Shown: piece after piece, positions 28,928-39,546 of the stretch
Numbering within the stretch: the first letter of the stretch is position 1
Layout: each line of letters opens with the position of its first letter
Assembly: GCA_947503335.1 (NCBI GenBank)
Contig: CANNCY010000002.1
Coordinates: 1-64,000, forward strand
Direction: 5' to 3'
Origin: an uncultured Pseudomonadales bacterium
GTDB taxonomy: Bacteria > Pseudomonadota > Gammaproteobacteria > Pseudomonadales > CANNCY01
DNA length: 64,000 nt
Position numbers and translations under genes: made by a program
The notes under the pieces: generated by a model
The model's input: only the letters and a program-made list of their open reading frames with translations
The model's database searches: none
What the model was told of the DNA's origin: nothing

Positions 28928-29172
28928 ACTTTGAAAAGCTACAAGACGATCTAGTATCACAGATCGCCGACCTTCCTGCCGAAGAAGCACCGCCTAAAGA
29001 AGGCGACGCTCACACTCAGGTAGATCTTTTTCAGAGTGAATTAGAAGCGGCGGCCGACGCCATCGTTGAAGATATGCTCAGTAAATACATGCCCATTATT
29101 GAGATGGAGCTAAAAAAACGCCTTAAACCCAAAGCCCGCTCGCTGGCGATGGCAAGAAAGCGCAAAAATTAG
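28924..29172 (+). CDS. Unknown 82-residue protein between holC and valS
   Basis: A GTG start overlapping the holC TGA by four bases, so translation is coupled. The first half is acidic (EEAPPKEGDAHTQ), the middle probably helical, and the C-terminus strongly basic (KKRLKPKARSLAMARKRKN). I do not recognise a domain. Proteins of this size are found at this position in other gammaproteobacteria in my experience of the locus, but I cannot verify homology. A nucleic-acid contact through the basic tail is possible. Confidence 0.7.
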   Translation: MNFEKLQDDLVSQIADLPAEEAPPKEGDAHTQVDLFQSELEAAADAIVEDMLSKYMPIIEMELKKRLKPKARSLAMARKRKN

Positions 29173-29197
29173 CACTGAATGTAACCCCCATGGGCGT

Positions 29198-29203
29198 TAT
29201 AAT
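29198..29203 (+). promoter_or_regulatory. Candidate -10 element for valS
   Basis: A perfect TATAAT within GGGCGTTATAATGCCC, with CTGAAT (29175-29180) 17 bases upstream as a weak -35. The same bases form a small inverted repeat followed by TTTT, so a weak terminator is the alternative. It would allow valS to be expressed apart from pepA-holC. Confidence 0.5.
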
Positions 29204-29241
29204 GCCCTTTTGCGCAAAAATTCTAACGAAGTTTTATACCC

Positions 29242-32103
29242 ATGTCTGACAATCTAGATAGCACCTACAACCCCCATTCGATCGAATCAAAGTGGTACGA
29301 ACAGTGGGAATCTAACGGCTACTTTGCCCCAAGCGGTCAGGGCGATGCTTACAGCATCATGATTCCGCCGCCAAACGTCACGGGCAGTTTGCACATGGGC
29401 CATGCGTTTCAGCATACCATCATGGACACCCTAACTCGCCTACAGCGCATGCGCGGCATGAACACACTATGGCAGGTAGGTACTGACCACGCGGGTATCG
29501 CCACGCAGATGGTTGTAGAGCGCAAGCTTGCAGCCGAAGAGAACAAAACTCGCCATGATCTTGGTCGTGATGCCTTCATAGACAAGATTTGGGATTGGAA
29601 AGAACACTCGGGCGGCACCATTACTCGTCAGATGCGTCGCCTAGGCAACTCGGTTGATTGGAACACCGAGCGTTTCACTATGGACGATGGCTTTTACAAA
29701 GCTGTTCAAGAAGTATTTATTCGCCTTTACGATGACAAGTTGATCTACCGTGGCAAGCGCCTGGTTAACTGGGATCCTAAGCTGCATACTGCGATCTCAG
29801 ATCTCGAGGTAGAAAACACCGAAGAACAGGGTCACCTATGGCACTTCAAATACCCTCTTGCTGATGGCCTAAAAACCAAAGCAGGTAACGATTACCTAGT
29901 AGTAGCCACCACTCGCCCAGAAACCATGCTGGGTGATACTGCTGTTGCCGTAAACCCTAAAGATGAGCGCTATGCAGATCTTGTAGGCAAACAAGTAGAG
30001 CTACCGCTTGTAGGACGTCGCATCAAGATCGTTGCTGACGACCATGCAGATATGGAAAAAGGCACTGGCTGTGTAAAGATCACCCCAGCCCATGACTTTA
30101 ACGACTATCTAGTAGGTCAGCGTCACAAGTTACCCATGATCAACATCATGGATAAAAACGCTGCCATATTGGCAGAGGGCGAGTGCTACACCACTGACGG
30201 CAAAGCAGACGAAAGCATGTCAGCGCCCCTACCTGAACAGTTTGCCGGTCTTGACCGCTACGATGCGCGTAAAGCCATTGTTACTGCATTTGAAGAGTTA
30301 GGTCTATTAGACGAAATCAAGCCGCACACCTTGATGGCTCCGCGCGGTGACCGTTCAGGCCTTGTGATCGAACCCCTACTAACAGACCAATGGTTTGTTG
30401 ATGCTAAAACCTTGGCTAAGCCAGCCATTGAAGCCGTAGAAAACGGCGACATTAAGTTTGTGCCACAACAGTACGAAAACATGTACTTTGCTTGGATGCG
30501 CGATATTCAAGATTGGTGTATTTCTCGCCAGCTATGGTGGGGCCATCGTATCCCTGCTTGGTACGATGCTGAAGGCAACATCTACGTTGGCCGTAACGAA
30601 GATGAAGTGCGTGCTAAAAACAACATCGATGCGTCGGTTGAGCTGAAGCAAGACGATGACGTACTTGATACTTGGTTTAGCTCGGCTCTTTGGACGTTCG
30701 GTACCCTAGGTTGGCCAGAAGCTACTGAACGCTTAAAGACGTTCCACCCTACCGATGTATTGGTAACTGGTTTTGACATCATCTTCTTCTGGGTTGCGCG
30801 CATGATCATGATGACCATGCACCTAATCAAAGATGAAGACGGCAAACCTCAAGTGCCATTTAAGACAGTTTTTGTAACGGGTCTAATCCGTGACGAGCAA
30901 GGTCAAAAGATGTCTAAGAGTAAGGGTAATGTTCTTGACCCTCTTGATATGATTGACGGCATTGGCTTAGACGACCTGCTAGAAAAACGTACCGGCAATA
31001 TGATGCAGCCGCAGCTTGCTAAGAAAATTGGCAAAGCAACTAAGAAGGCATTCCCCGATGGCATTCAGGCCCACGGTACCGATGCGCTACGCTTTACCCT
31101 TGCAGCACTAGCGTCGACCGGTCGTGACGTGAACTGGGACATGAATCGTCTAGAAGGCTACCGCAATTTCTGTAACAAATTATGGAACGCCGCTCGTTAC
31201 GTATTCATGAACTGCCAAGACGAAGACTGCGGCGCTAATGACGAGCCGGTAGAGCTAAGCCTTGCTGATCGCTGGATCACGTCACGCCTACAGCGTGCCC
31301 AAGAATCGGTAAGCGCTCACTTTGACAACTACCGTTTTGACATGGCCGCTCAGTCGATTTACGAGTTTGTTTGGAATGAATACTGCGACTGGTACCTAGA
31401 GCTTTCTAAGCCAGTACTTTGGGATGATAACGCTTCTCCTGAACTTAAGCGTGGCACGCGCCGCACATTGATTCGCGTGCTTGAAGCGATCTTGCGCATG
31501 GCGCACCCAGTAATGCCATACATCACCGAAGAGATCTGGCAAACCGCTAAGCCTCTTGCGGGTGCGCAGGGCGATACCATCATGCAGCAGCCCTACCCTG
31601 CTAAAGATGACACTCTGATCGACGAGCAAGCCGAAGCCGATATTGAGTGGGTTAAACAGATGATTGTTGGTGTACGTAATATTCGCGGTGAAATGAATGT
31701 ATCCCCGGCAAAAGCATTGAACGTATTACTGCGTAACACATCAGCTGATGACGAACGTCGCCTAGAAGAAAACCGCCTGTTTGTTAGCAAGCTAGCGAAG
31801 CTTGAATCACTTGAACTGCTAGAGGGCGAAGCTCCTGCGTCGGCCACTGCACTGATTGGCGAGATGGAAGTACTCGTACCCATCGCCGGCGTGATCGACA
31901 AAAACGCCGAACTTGCACGCTTGACCAAAGAGATCACTAAGATCGAAGGTGAGCTCGCTAAGATCGCTGGCAAGCTAGGCAACGAGAAGTTTGTTGCAAA
32001 CGCCCCTGAAGCCGTTGTAGCAAAAGAGCGTGATCGTCAAGCACAGCTAGAGTCTCAGCTCGTTAAACTAAAAGATCAGCGTACCGTGATTGAACAGTTG
32101 TAA
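29242..32103 (+). CDS. valS: ValS, valyl-tRNA synthetase
   Basis: A class I tRNA synthetase of 953 residues. The nucleotide-binding motifs are [14 protein letters not shown] (HIGH, near 45-55) and [12 protein letters not shown] (KMSKS). It has the inserted editing domain with [17 protein letters not shown], the anticodon-binding domain, and the C-terminal coiled coil (about 885-953) that contacts the tRNA corner. Its TAA overlaps the ATG of rarD (TAATG). Confidence 0.97.
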   Translation: MSDNLDSTYNPHSIESKWYEQWESNGYFAPSGQGDAYSIMIPPPNVTGSLHMGHAFQHTIMDTLTRLQRMRGMNTLWQVGTDHAGIATQMVVERKLAAEENKTRHDLGRDAFIDKIWDWKEHSGGTITRQMRRLGNSVDWNTERFTMDDGFYKAVQEVFIRLYDDKLIYRGKRLVNWDPKLHTAISDLEVENTEEQGHLWHFKYPLADGLKTKAGNDYLVVATTRPETMLGDTAVAVNPKDERYADLVGKQVELPLVGRRIKIVADDHADMEKGTGCVKITPAHDFNDYLVGQRHKLPMINIMDKNAAILAEGECYTTDGKADESMSAPLPEQFAGLDRYDARKAIVTAFEELGLLDEIKPHTLMAPRGDRSGLVIEPLLTDQWFVDAKTLAKPAIEAVENGDIKFVPQQYENMYFAWMRDIQDWCISRQLWWGHRIPAWYDAEGNIYVGRNEDEVRAKNNIDASVELKQDDDVLDTWFSSALWTFGTLGWPEATERLKTFHPTDVLVTGFDIIFFWVARMIMMTMHLIKDEDGKPQVPFKTVFVTGLIRDEQGQKMSKSKGNVLDPLDMIDGIGLDDLLEKRTGNMMQPQLAKKIGKATKKAFPDGIQAHGTDALRFTLAALASTGRDVNWDMNRLEGYRNFCNKLWNAARYVFMNCQDEDCGANDEPVELSLADRWITSRLQRAQESVSAHFDNYRFDMAAQSIYEFVWNEYCDWYLELSKPVLWDDNASPELKRGTRRTLIRVLEAILRMAHPVMPYITEEIWQTAKPLAGAQGDTIMQQPYPAKDDTLIDEQAEADIEWVKQMIVGVRNIRGEMNVSPAKALNVLLRNTSADDERRLEENRLFVSKLAKLESLELLEGEAPASATALIGEMEVLVPIAGVIDKNAELARLTKEITKIEGELAKIAGKLGNEKFVANAPEAVVAKERDRQAQLESQLVKLKDQRTVIEQL

Positions 32104-33005
32104 TGGTTAACGATACCAATAACGCTTCTGCTACCAAGGCCGGCTTACTCGCCGGCCTTGGCGCTTATGTGCTTTGGGGTTTAGCGCCGATTTACTTTAA
32201 GTGGATCGAAGCTGCCTCTGCTTGGGAAATTTTAGGCCACCGTATTCTTTGGTCGGTGTTTATCCTTGGTGCTATTCTCAAGATTCAAGGCAACCTAGCT
32301 CAGGTAAAAGACTGTTTTAAAGACCGACGCATCGCCGTCGGCTTGCTCGCCTCAGCTGCGGTGGTTACAGTTAACTGGCTTACCTTTATTTGGGCAATCA
32401 ACAACGAACGTATTCTTGAAACGAGCCTTGGCTACTTTATTAACCCGCTTGTGTTCATTTTACTTGCCGCTGTTTTTTTGAAAGAGCAGCTGCGCCCTAT
32501 TCAATTAGTCGCTGTTTTGATCGCCACCATTGGCATCGTATTACAAGTAGTACACTTAGGTGAGCTACCTTGGGTATCACTGGTACTTGCGGTCAGTTTC
32601 GGTGTTTATGGATTGATTCGTAAACAACTGGGCGTGCCTAGTATGGCGGGGTTATTCGTAGAAACGATTTACATGATTCCATTAGGCATTGGCATCATTG
32701 CTGGCTTTGCGATCAGTGGCACACTAGCCTTTGGCAATGTCTCTACCACGCTAGACCTATTACTTGCCGCTGCGGGTTTCATTACCGCAATACCGCTTAT
32801 TTTGTTTGGCGCCGCCGCCAACCGAATCAGCCTAACTACGCTAGGCTTTTTACAATACCTTGCCCCCAGCATGACTTTTGTCTTAGCGATTTGGGTTTAT
32901 GGCGAGCCAATTAACATTACCAAACTAACCTCGTTCGCAATCATCTGGTTAGCGTTAGCAATTTTTAGCGGCGAATCGTACTATAGGCACAAACAAAGCC
33001 AATAA
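32103..33005 (+). CDS. rarD: RarD-type EamA transporter
   Basis: A 300-residue inner-membrane protein with ten predicted helices in two EamA repeats. The start region GAYVLWGLAPIYFKWIEAASAWEILGHRILWS and NNERILETSLGYFINPLVFIL are typical of RarD. The substrate is not known for certain in the family; drug or metabolite export is assumed. Translation is coupled to valS by a one-base overlap. Confidence 0.9.
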   Translation: MVNDTNNASATKAGLLAGLGAYVLWGLAPIYFKWIEAASAWEILGHRILWSVFILGAILKIQGNLAQVKDCFKDRRIAVGLLASAAVVTVNWLTFIWAINNERILETSLGYFINPLVFILLAAVFLKEQLRPIQLVAVLIATIGIVLQVVHLGELPWVSLVLAVSFGVYGLIRKQLGVPSMAGLFVETIYMIPLGIGIIAGFAISGTLAFGNVSTTLDLLLAAAGFITAIPLILFGAAANRISLTTLGFLQYLAPSMTFVLAIWVYGEPINITKLTSFAIIWLALAIFSGESYYRHKQSQ

Positions 33006-33015
33006 AGTACACACC

Positions 33016-33834
33016 ATGACAAAGCGCCCACTACTACTTAGCCTGATCGTTCTTGTGATTATATATGTGATGGCCGCCGTCACCCCTGGCTTCGAGCGCC
33101 CAAAACACGTGGTCGCCGACCTAGATTGGCATAATATAGCCCATCGAGGCGGCCCTGGGCTCGCCCCCGAACACACGCTATTAGCCTATCAAACGGCACG
33201 CGACAATGGTGCCACAGCGCTTGAATTAGACGTTCACAGCACCTCAGATGACGTGTTGATACTGATGCACGACGACGATGTCGATCGCACTACGAACGGT
33301 AATGGCAATATCCGAGATTTTACCCTGCAACAATTACAGGCATTAGATGCCGGTAAGGGCCAGATGGTACCTACCCTCGACCAGGTATTCACCGCACATC
33401 CAGACGTGCCATACATCATTGAGCTAAAGCAACAGACGCCTTCAATTGCTAGCGACCTATGCGATGCGATCAACCAGCACAAACTGAACGACAAGGTCAT
33501 CGTTGGTTCATTTGGTGCTGCACCGCTGGCCGAATTTAGAACGCTATGCCCAGATGTAGCGACCGGCATGGCACAATCAGAGGTTGTCAGCTATTTGGCA
33601 CTATACTGGCTTGGCCTGTCGCACTGGCATTGGGTAGATGCGCAGGCAATGCAACTACCACCGGCGCAATCGGGCATCACCCTTTTAACACCGAACTTTA
33701 TTAAGAATGCGCAAAGTGAAGGTCGTCTAATTCAAGCTTGGACAATCAACGAACAAGCTGACATTGATGCCATATCAGCACTTGGCGTTGACGGCATCAT
33801 CACCGACTACCCAAATCGCGTTCACCCATTTTAG
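33016..33834 (+). CDS. Glycerophosphodiester phosphodiesterase, membrane-anchored
   Basis: A 272-residue GDPD-family enzyme hydrolysing glycerophosphodiesters to glycerol 3-phosphate and an alcohol. Motifs are intact: IAHRGGPGLAPEHTLLAY (catalytic His and Arg, metal Glu), ALELDVHSTSDDVLILMHDDDVDRTTNGNG and YIIELKQ. An N-terminal hydrophobic segment (about residues 7-24) without a clear cleavage site suggests an anchor with the enzyme outside the cytoplasm. It lies ten bases after rarD and may be co-transcribed. Confidence 0.88.
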   Translation: MTKRPLLLSLIVLVIIYVMAAVTPGFERPKHVVADLDWHNIAHRGGPGLAPEHTLLAYQTARDNGATALELDVHSTSDDVLILMHDDDVDRTTNGNGNIRDFTLQQLQALDAGKGQMVPTLDQVFTAHPDVPYIIELKQQTPSIASDLCDAINQHKLNDKVIVGSFGAAPLAEFRTLCPDVATGMAQSEVVSYLALYWLGLSHWHWVDAQAMQLPPAQSGITLLTPNFIKNAQSEGRLIQAWTINEQADIDAISALGVDGIITDYPNRVHPF

Positions 33835-33882
33835 AGCGCAAGATTTAACACAATTCATGGTAATAGCAGGCCTATTTCGGCC

Positions 33883-33896
33883 ATAGGTGTACCTAT
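33883..33896. promoter_or_regulatory. Palindrome upstream of the AMMECR1 gene
   Basis: ATAGGT-GT-ACCTAT is a perfect 6+6 inverted repeat ending 35 bases before the start codon, in a gap of 96 bases with no gene. It may be an operator; no regulator can be named. Confidence 0.35.
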
Positions 33897-33930
33897 ACTA
33901 AATAAAAGGCAGTTTAGTTGGGCGATCATC

Positions 33931-34506
33931 ATGGCACACTGGCAACACCAAGACGATAGCGTGGGCGATAGTATTTTAAATCTCGCTCGCAGCGCCATTT
34001 TAGATAACCTCGGCTCTGACGTAGACGATTTTGAATTAGACTCACTGCCATCTATCTTAGAAAACAAAGGCGCATCCTATGTTCGCCTTAGTATCAATGG
34101 GCAACTTAGGGGCGAGTTTGGCTCGCCCTTAACGCATGAACACCTTTCGCAAAGTATTCGCCAATGTGCTTATAGGGCAGCATTTAGCGACCCAAAATTT
34201 CAACCACTCAAGGCGAACGAGCTACCGATGCTAGACGTTGAAGTAAGCCTAGTGACACCTCTCGAAGCCATTGACGCCCATAGTGTTGCTGAGCTGGGCG
34301 ACTGTATTATTCCAACCATCGACGGCCTGCACGTCGCAACAAATTATGGCGACTTTAGTATGTTTCCTGACGCTTGGGCGGCTCACTCAAATACCCGCAT
34401 GTTTATTACTCAATTAATGCGCAAAGCCTATATCGACCCTCGCGAGTGGAATGACGATTACAAATGGTATAAATTTCAGACCCTAACCTTTGGCGAGCAT
34501 CATTGA
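33931..34506 (+). CDS. AMMECR1-domain protein (AmmeMemoRadiSam protein A type)
   Basis: 191 residues covering the AMMECR1 fold: SYVRLSINGQLRGEFGSPL, SIRQCAYRAAFSDPKF, LDVEVSLVTPLEAI and the AWAAHSNTRMFITQLMRKAYIDPREWNDDYKWYKFQT end are family blocks. Bacterial members often sit with a Memo-like and a radical SAM gene; neither is here. Function is unknown, although the conserved surface suggests an enzyme. Confidence 0.85.
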   Translation: MAHWQHQDDSVGDSILNLARSAILDNLGSDVDDFELDSLPSILENKGASYVRLSINGQLRGEFGSPLTHEHLSQSIRQCAYRAAFSDPKFQPLKANELPMLDVEVSLVTPLEAIDAHSVAELGDCIIPTIDGLHVATNYGDFSMFPDAWAAHSNTRMFITQLMRKAYIDPREWNDDYKWYKFQTLTFGEHH

Positions 34507-34792
34507 GTCTGATATCAAAAATTCTTGGTTTGTTTACATCATCGAAGCCGAAAATGGCCATCTCTATACTGGTATCACTAACGACCTAATCAAGCGATGG
34601 CGAGCCCACTGCAGTGGCAATGGCGCCAAGTTCTTTCGTCGTTCAAAGCCTGCTCAAATGCTGTGGTGGCAAACTGCTAATGATCGCAGCGACGCATCTA
34701 AAATTGAATATCGAATTAAACAACTGTCTAGCGTAAAAAAGCGTCAGCTAGTCGCTAGCCAAGCGATGATCTCTGACCAAGCATTGACCTAG
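34490..34792 (+). CDS. GIY-YIG domain protein (UPF0213, YhbQ-like)
   Basis: A 100-residue single-domain member of the GIY-YIG nuclease superfamily: WFVYIIEAENGHLYTGITNDLIKRWRAH holds the GIY-YIG-equivalent and conserved Arg, and the end is the usual KIEYRIKQLSSVKKRQLV. The frame opens at TTG 34490, overlapping the AMMECR1 gene by 17 bases; no ATG or GTG gives a complete domain. Members of this group act on damaged DNA in some reports. Confidence 0.85.
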   Translation: MASIIESDIKNSWFVYIIEAENGHLYTGITNDLIKRWRAHCSGNGAKFFRRSKPAQMLWWQTANDRSDASKIEYRIKQLSSVKKRQLVASQAMISDQALT

Positions 34793-34817
34793 CTTCGTGT
34801 TGCGTTATGCTTGAGCC

Positions 34818-36089
34818 ATGAATACTACTCGCTCATTAGCTTTAACTAGTGTGCTTGTAGCTAGCTTGTTCAGTGGCTGCGGCACCAACTCGCCCAAACC
34901 CTATAGTGCAGATCAACCCATCAGCACAACATCTTTGTTATCTGGCGAAAGCCTCTTTGCAACGCCTATTAAGGCAAGCGAAATTCCTAATGAAGACCCT
35001 ATGGCGCTGCCGCCCGAAATACACACCTGGTTTGAGCAAGTGGGCCTTAACCCTAATTTACGATCACCGGGCATCGCTCTAGTTAACAATGTTAACGGCG
35101 TCGTTGGCTTGGGGATGACATATGATCCGAGCGCCACTCTCAACGTGACCGAAACATTTCGTTCACGCTCGGCAAACTGCTTGTCGTATTCAATGCTAAT
35201 CTACGCACTGGCCAAAGAGCTTGGCCTAGACGCTCTTGTACAGCTAGTTGACACGCCACCCAATTGGGACTTCATCGACAATCGACAGCTAAAATATAAC
35301 CGCCATGTGAACGTTCGAGTTAGCAATCGAACTGGTGATAAAATCCAGAAGCGCACACACGCCCGTGCCAATAACAGCCTAACCGGAGAAGTGGTAAACT
35401 TTTCTCCGTTAACATCTAGACTTAATCCGACAGCGCCTAGGGCTAGAAGAACGGTGGTCGCCGACATTAACATGCCAGAGGGTGGTGTAGAGTTTTTACC
35501 CACAACCCACCTATCTATCGACTATGTTATTGCACAGTACTTCAACAATGTCGCTGCAGAATATCTCTTTAAGCGTGATGAGCGCACAGCGCTTGCTTAT
35601 ATTAATCGCGCACTTCAACACGAACCCAACTATTCTGACGCGTGGGTTAACATTGGTGTCATCTATAGACGGTCGCAGCTGTTTGATCATGCCGAGGCTG
35701 CCTATCAACAGGCACTTGCAATCGACGCCGATTCGTTCGTCGCGCTTTCAGGGTTAAGATCTACCTATCAGCAGTCAGGCCAGATCGAAAAAGCAGAACA
35801 GCTAGCACCGAATATATCTCGAGTATTAGAGCGTAATCCCTATCACCACTATCAATTAGCAAGACAGTCGCTACAAGAACCCGAGCAGGCTTACAAGCAT
35901 ATTACTAAGGCGCTCGCGCTACGAGACTATGAATATCGTTTTTATCATTTGAAGAGTTTGATTGAACTTAAACTGGGTGATACCGAGTCAGCGTACCAAT
36001 CTTTGCTGATCGCTTCGCGCCATGCTGGTATCAACTCTAATCGATTTCAAGGCAAAGCCGACGCCCTGAACCAACTCACTGCAAATTAA
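34818..36089 (+). CDS. Lipoprotein with transglutaminase-like and TPR domains
   Basis: 423 residues. A lipobox LFSGC ends the signal. The N-terminal half has a transglutaminase-like fold: the catalytic cysteine is probably in SRSANCLSYSMLIYALAKELGLDA (near residue 120), and the histidine in NRHVNVRV. From about residue 245 four to five TPR repeats follow (ALAYINRALQHEPNYSDAWVNIGVIYRR; AEAAYQQALAIDADSFVAL). Such proteins are membrane-bound on the periplasmic side and are thought to act on peptides or proteins. Its 3' end overlaps the marC gene end by 14 bases. Confidence 0.8.
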   Translation: MNTTRSLALTSVLVASLFSGCGTNSPKPYSADQPISTTSLLSGESLFATPIKASEIPNEDPMALPPEIHTWFEQVGLNPNLRSPGIALVNNVNGVVGLGMTYDPSATLNVTETFRSRSANCLSYSMLIYALAKELGLDALVQLVDTPPNWDFIDNRQLKYNRHVNVRVSNRTGDKIQKRTHARANNSLTGEVVNFSPLTSRLNPTAPRARRTVVADINMPEGGVEFLPTTHLSIDYVIAQYFNNVAAEYLFKRDERTALAYINRALQHEPNYSDAWVNIGVIYRRSQLFDHAEAAYQQALAIDADSFVALSGLRSTYQQSGQIEKAEQLAPNISRVLERNPYHHYQLARQSLQEPEQAYKHITKALALRDYEYRFYHLKSLIELKLGDTESAYQSLLIASRHAGINSNRFQGKADALNQLTAN

Positions 36090-36675
36090 AAAATTGTGCG
36101 ATGCCGTCGATGAACATTTGTACGGCTAGCATCACCAGTATCATACCCATTAAGCGCTCCATTGCTATTAGGCCCCTCATACCCAATAAACGATAGAGTT
36201 TTGTAGAAGCAAACAGTATCGCGCTACTAACGGCCCATGCCGCAAATAATGCCCCCGTCCACTCTAACATTCGATCAGGGTCTTGCAGCACGATAAGCAT
36301 CAAAAAGGCCATCGTTGATGGGCCTGCGACTAACGGAATAGCAAGCGGCACTATAAATGGCTCGCCTCCATATTGCCCCCCCATCACGCCGCCCTCTACC
36401 GGTGGAAAGATCATCCTAATGGCGATAATAAACAGCACGATCGCGCCCCCAATCGAAATAGATTCTCGATCTAGTGCAAGGGCTGTCAGAATGTCGGTGC
36501 CAATAAATAAGATGATAAGCATGATCGCTAAAGCGATCAGTAGCTCGCGAGCAATAACCCATCGGCGCCGTTTTGCTTCTACATCTTTTAATGTCGACAA
36601 GAAGATTGGCACATTACCGAGAGGATCCATAATCAGTAATAGCGTTAAGAAAGCGGTTTGCAGCTCCATACCCAA
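36076..36675 (-). CDS. MarC-family membrane protein
   Basis: A 199-residue inner-membrane protein with six helices, UPF0056. The start LQTAFLTLLLIMDPLGNVPIF and the LAIPLVAGPSTMAFLMLI block are typical. Despite the name, the family is not shown to give multidrug resistance; function is unknown. It converges on the transglutaminase lipoprotein gene. Confidence 0.9.
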   Translation of the reverse strand: MGMELQTAFLTLLLIMDPLGNVPIFLSTLKDVEAKRRRWVIARELLIALAIMLIILFIGTDILTALALDRESISIGGAIVLFIIAIRMIFPPVEGGVMGGQYGGEPFIVPLAIPLVAGPSTMAFLMLIVLQDPDRMLEWTGALFAAWAVSSAILFASTKLYRLLGMRGLIAMERLMGMILVMLAVQMFIDGIAQFFNLQ

Positions 36676-36706
36676 ATCCTTTTAAACTGATCACTTGAGT
36701 ATAGGC

Positions 36707-36732
36707 AAAAAAAAGGCCCACTAATGTGGGCC
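36707..36732 (-). terminator. Terminator of the first TonB receptor gene
   Basis: GGCCCAC-TAAT-GTGGGCC, a perfect 7-bp stem, followed on the minus strand by eight T. It lies 100 bases after the receptor stop and 32 bases upstream of marC. Confidence 0.85.
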
Positions 36733-36831
36733 GGGGTAATAAACGCTTGTCAGAGACTTCAGCATAACAAGATGTTTAGTGAATACTATCTATCTTCGTT
36801 AAACCGAAGCCCTGATGCGATAACTAGATGA

Positions 36832-39546
36832 TTAGAACTTCCACTCTGCTTGAGCGAAGTAGCTGCGCCCGATAGCGTTGTAGAACTCGCGAGGATAGCT
36901 AGGCCAGCCCGCGTCAGAATCATCAAAGTTTGGACCTTCGTCAGTTAGGTTATTCACACCTACACGCAATACTAAACCATCGATCGGCTCTACTGCGCCT
37001 GTCCAGTTTAGAGTGGTCCAGCTATCGATACTAATATCTTGATCTGGGCCGTTGTTGAAACCTGCCATCTCGCCGATATAGTTTACGAACAACGCTGTGC
37101 TGTACATGCCTTTGGCGTAACCTAAACGTAGGTTGTAGCGCCACTCTGGGTAGGTTGTTTCAGCAATAAGATCTTCAATACGACTAGTTTCGTCGAACTG
37201 CGTTTCTTTCTCGGCCAAGTACGTTACGTTTAGCTTAGCGTCAAACATACCCATGCTTGTATCTAGCACCCAATCTGCTGCCACATCGACACCGGTAGTA
37301 TCCTGCCATGATAGGTTCTGAGGAACTGCTAGCACCTCGGTAGCAATCATGGTGTTCTGATCACGAGTAATTAACGACTCATACAAGTCAGGGCGCTCAG
37401 TGATAGATTGTGCAGCAAGAGATGCAATGATGTCATCGATGTAGATGTTCCACACGTCTGCCGATACACGCCAGTCACCCATTGCCTGGAACTCGTATAC
37501 CGCACCTACAGTCCAGGTTTCACCGCTCTCTGAATCTAGTGACTTGTTCGCACCAGAAATTACGTCAACGTATAATTCACCATTACATGCTGGGTTAGGA
37601 TCGTCTTGGTCACGGTAAGAGCCGCCTGCCGCTTCACAACCTGCGCGATCGTATACTTGGTCGAAACTCTTCGATGGATTGCCGTATACCTTGAACATAT
37701 CTGGTGCACGGAACGTCTGAGCCCATGAACCACGAATCAATAGATTGTCCATCGGGCGATACTCAATTGACGCCTGTGGTGAAATGTTATCACCAAAGTC
37801 AGAGTAATCGTCGTAACGAGCAGCTAACGTTAGATCAACATTTTCAACTACTGGAACCAAGAACTCGCCATAGGCTGCCCAGAAGTCACGACCACCGCCT
37901 GCTTCAGTACCCGTAGTACCACCGGTACCCAATACGCGGTTAGCCGCCGACTCAACGTCTTGCTCTTGGAAGTAAGACTCTTCGAAGTACTCAAGACCAG
38001 CAGCGAACTTAACGGTACCCGCTGACAGATCCATTACGTCACCGGTTACGCCGAACGTAAAGCCTTCTAAGATTGACTCGTTACGCGACCAAGGCGAGTA
38101 TTTTACGTCTTCAACGTCTGCTGCACTCATTAGCGGGAACGCTGAACGACCATTAGTGCCACCAGCTAGGTAATTGAAGTAACCCAATGCAGACATGTAA
38201 CCATACTGTGTGTTGCTAACATCAGCATAACCGTACTGATAACCTAAATCGTAACTTAAAGTGTCAGTGATCTCACCCTCGATACCAAATACAAAGTTAG
38301 CATTCAAGATATCAAACTCTGTGCGACGTGGGCCGAAATCAACCATACGACGTGTTAGATAGTACTCACCATCTGCAAGGTTAGCGAAGTCGCCACCAAA
38401 GGCAACGTTCTGTGCGTAGCGTACAGTATCGCCCGACAGATCAGAGCGCATGGTTACGAAACCTGGGTCAGCAGCGTAGTTTTGATCCATACCAACAAAA
38501 TAGCTGTAGCTGTCGTTAGGAACTGGCTCAATCTGTGAGCTTGTCTGAGACTTGGTTGCGTCAAGACGCGTATAGATACGGTGATCATCGCCAAGATCGT
38601 AAGAAGCCTTTGCTAGCGCCGAGAAGCGGTTGCTGTCTGGCTGTAGCTGGCGGTAGCTAGTACGGTTAAAGCCACAAACACCATCTGGCGACAGACCGAA
38701 GAAATCCCAATGGGTAAAACCATCACCGCGTGCCTGACAGTCAGCTTCATTCAAGGTAACCGCAGGAACAAAGGTATCTGGCCCACGTAAAGAAATACCA
38801 TACGAACTGTAGGTACCACGACCGTCTAGTACGTCTGTGTCAATATCAAAGTTGTCGCGCTGACTCGCCATGATCTGTTGAGTATTCTGATACTCCATAA
38901 AGAATAGGCCGCGTGAACGCTCGCCCTCAGAACCGGTCAAGATACTAAACTTGGCATCACCACCGCCACCGTGCTGGGTGTCAGAATAACGCGCATCAAC
39001 TTTTACACCGTCGTAGCTATCACGAAGTACAAAGTTAACAACACCGCCCATACCATCTGAACCGTAAACCGCCGAGGAGCCGGTAGTTACAACGTCCATG
39101 CGCTCTAGCGCTGCAAACGGAACCTGAGATACGTCTTGGAACGCAACGTCAGCATTGTGACCAATTGGGTATTTAGGCAAGCGACGGCCATCAACCATCA
39201 CCATCGTGCGCTCAACACCTGCACCACGCAAGTCAATCGCATTCGCCGCAGGTGTATAACTAAAGCTCTGCTGTTGGTTTACAGTTGCACCACCAGAGTT
39301 TTGAGGCATAGCAGCCAGTACGTCTTGTACCGAACTAAAGCCCGAGCGAGTCATGTCTTCTTGAGACACTGTTACCACTGGCGCAGGGCCAACAAATTCG
39401 TCACGCGCGATACGCGAACCAGTTACTACAACTTCTTCAATATCAGCAGCTTGCTCTTGAGAAAAGGCAATCTGTGGGGCACTTGCAAGCAGCATAGCGC
39501 CAAGACTTAGACGAACAGCATCCGCCAAAGGGTTTTTCTTAAGCAT
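36832..39546 (-). CDS. TonB-dependent outer-membrane receptor 1
   Basis: 904 residues. Signal peptide ending around IAFSQEQ, TonB box IEEVVVTGSRI, plug domain (about 50-170, with VQDVLAAMPQ, VDGRRLP and GSSAVYGSDGMGGVVNFVL) and a 22-strand barrel ending in SYFAQAEWKF with the C-terminal Phe. It imports a ligand with energy from TonB/ExbBD. The type without nearby siderophore genes, next to an S9 peptidase, suggests a peptide or similar nutrient. It is the last gene of a same-strand series that starts with receptor 2, but a 364-base gap and a terminator lie before it, so it probably has its own promoter. Confidence 0.92.
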   Translation of the reverse strand: MLKKNPLADAVRLSLGAMLLASAPQIAFSQEQAADIEEVVVTGSRIARDEFVGPAPVVTVSQEDMTRSGFSSVQDVLAAMPQNSGGATVNQQQSFSYTPAANAIDLRGAGVERTMVMVDGRRLPKYPIGHNADVAFQDVSQVPFAALERMDVVTTGSSAVYGSDGMGGVVNFVLRDSYDGVKVDARYSDTQHGGGGDAKFSILTGSEGERSRGLFFMEYQNTQQIMASQRDNFDIDTDVLDGRGTYSSYGISLRGPDTFVPAVTLNEADCQARGDGFTHWDFFGLSPDGVCGFNRTSYRQLQPDSNRFSALAKASYDLGDDHRIYTRLDATKSQTSSQIEPVPNDSYSYFVGMDQNYAADPGFVTMRSDLSGDTVRYAQNVAFGGDFANLADGEYYLTRRMVDFGPRRTEFDILNANFVFGIEGEITDTLSYDLGYQYGYADVSNTQYGYMSALGYFNYLAGGTNGRSAFPLMSAADVEDVKYSPWSRNESILEGFTFGVTGDVMDLSAGTVKFAAGLEYFEESYFQEQDVESAANRVLGTGGTTGTEAGGGRDFWAAYGEFLVPVVENVDLTLAARYDDYSDFGDNISPQASIEYRPMDNLLIRGSWAQTFRAPDMFKVYGNPSKSFDQVYDRAGCEAAGGSYRDQDDPNPACNGELYVDVISGANKSLDSESGETWTVGAVYEFQAMGDWRVSADVWNIYIDDIIASLAAQSITERPDLYESLITRDQNTMIATEVLAVPQNLSWQDTTGVDVAADWVLDTSMGMFDAKLNVTYLAEKETQFDETSRIEDLIAETTYPEWRYNLRLGYAKGMYSTALFVNYIGEMAGFNNGPDQDISIDSWTTLNWTGAVEPIDGLVLRVGVNNLTDEGPNFDDSDAGWPSYPREFYNAIGRSYFAQAEWKF

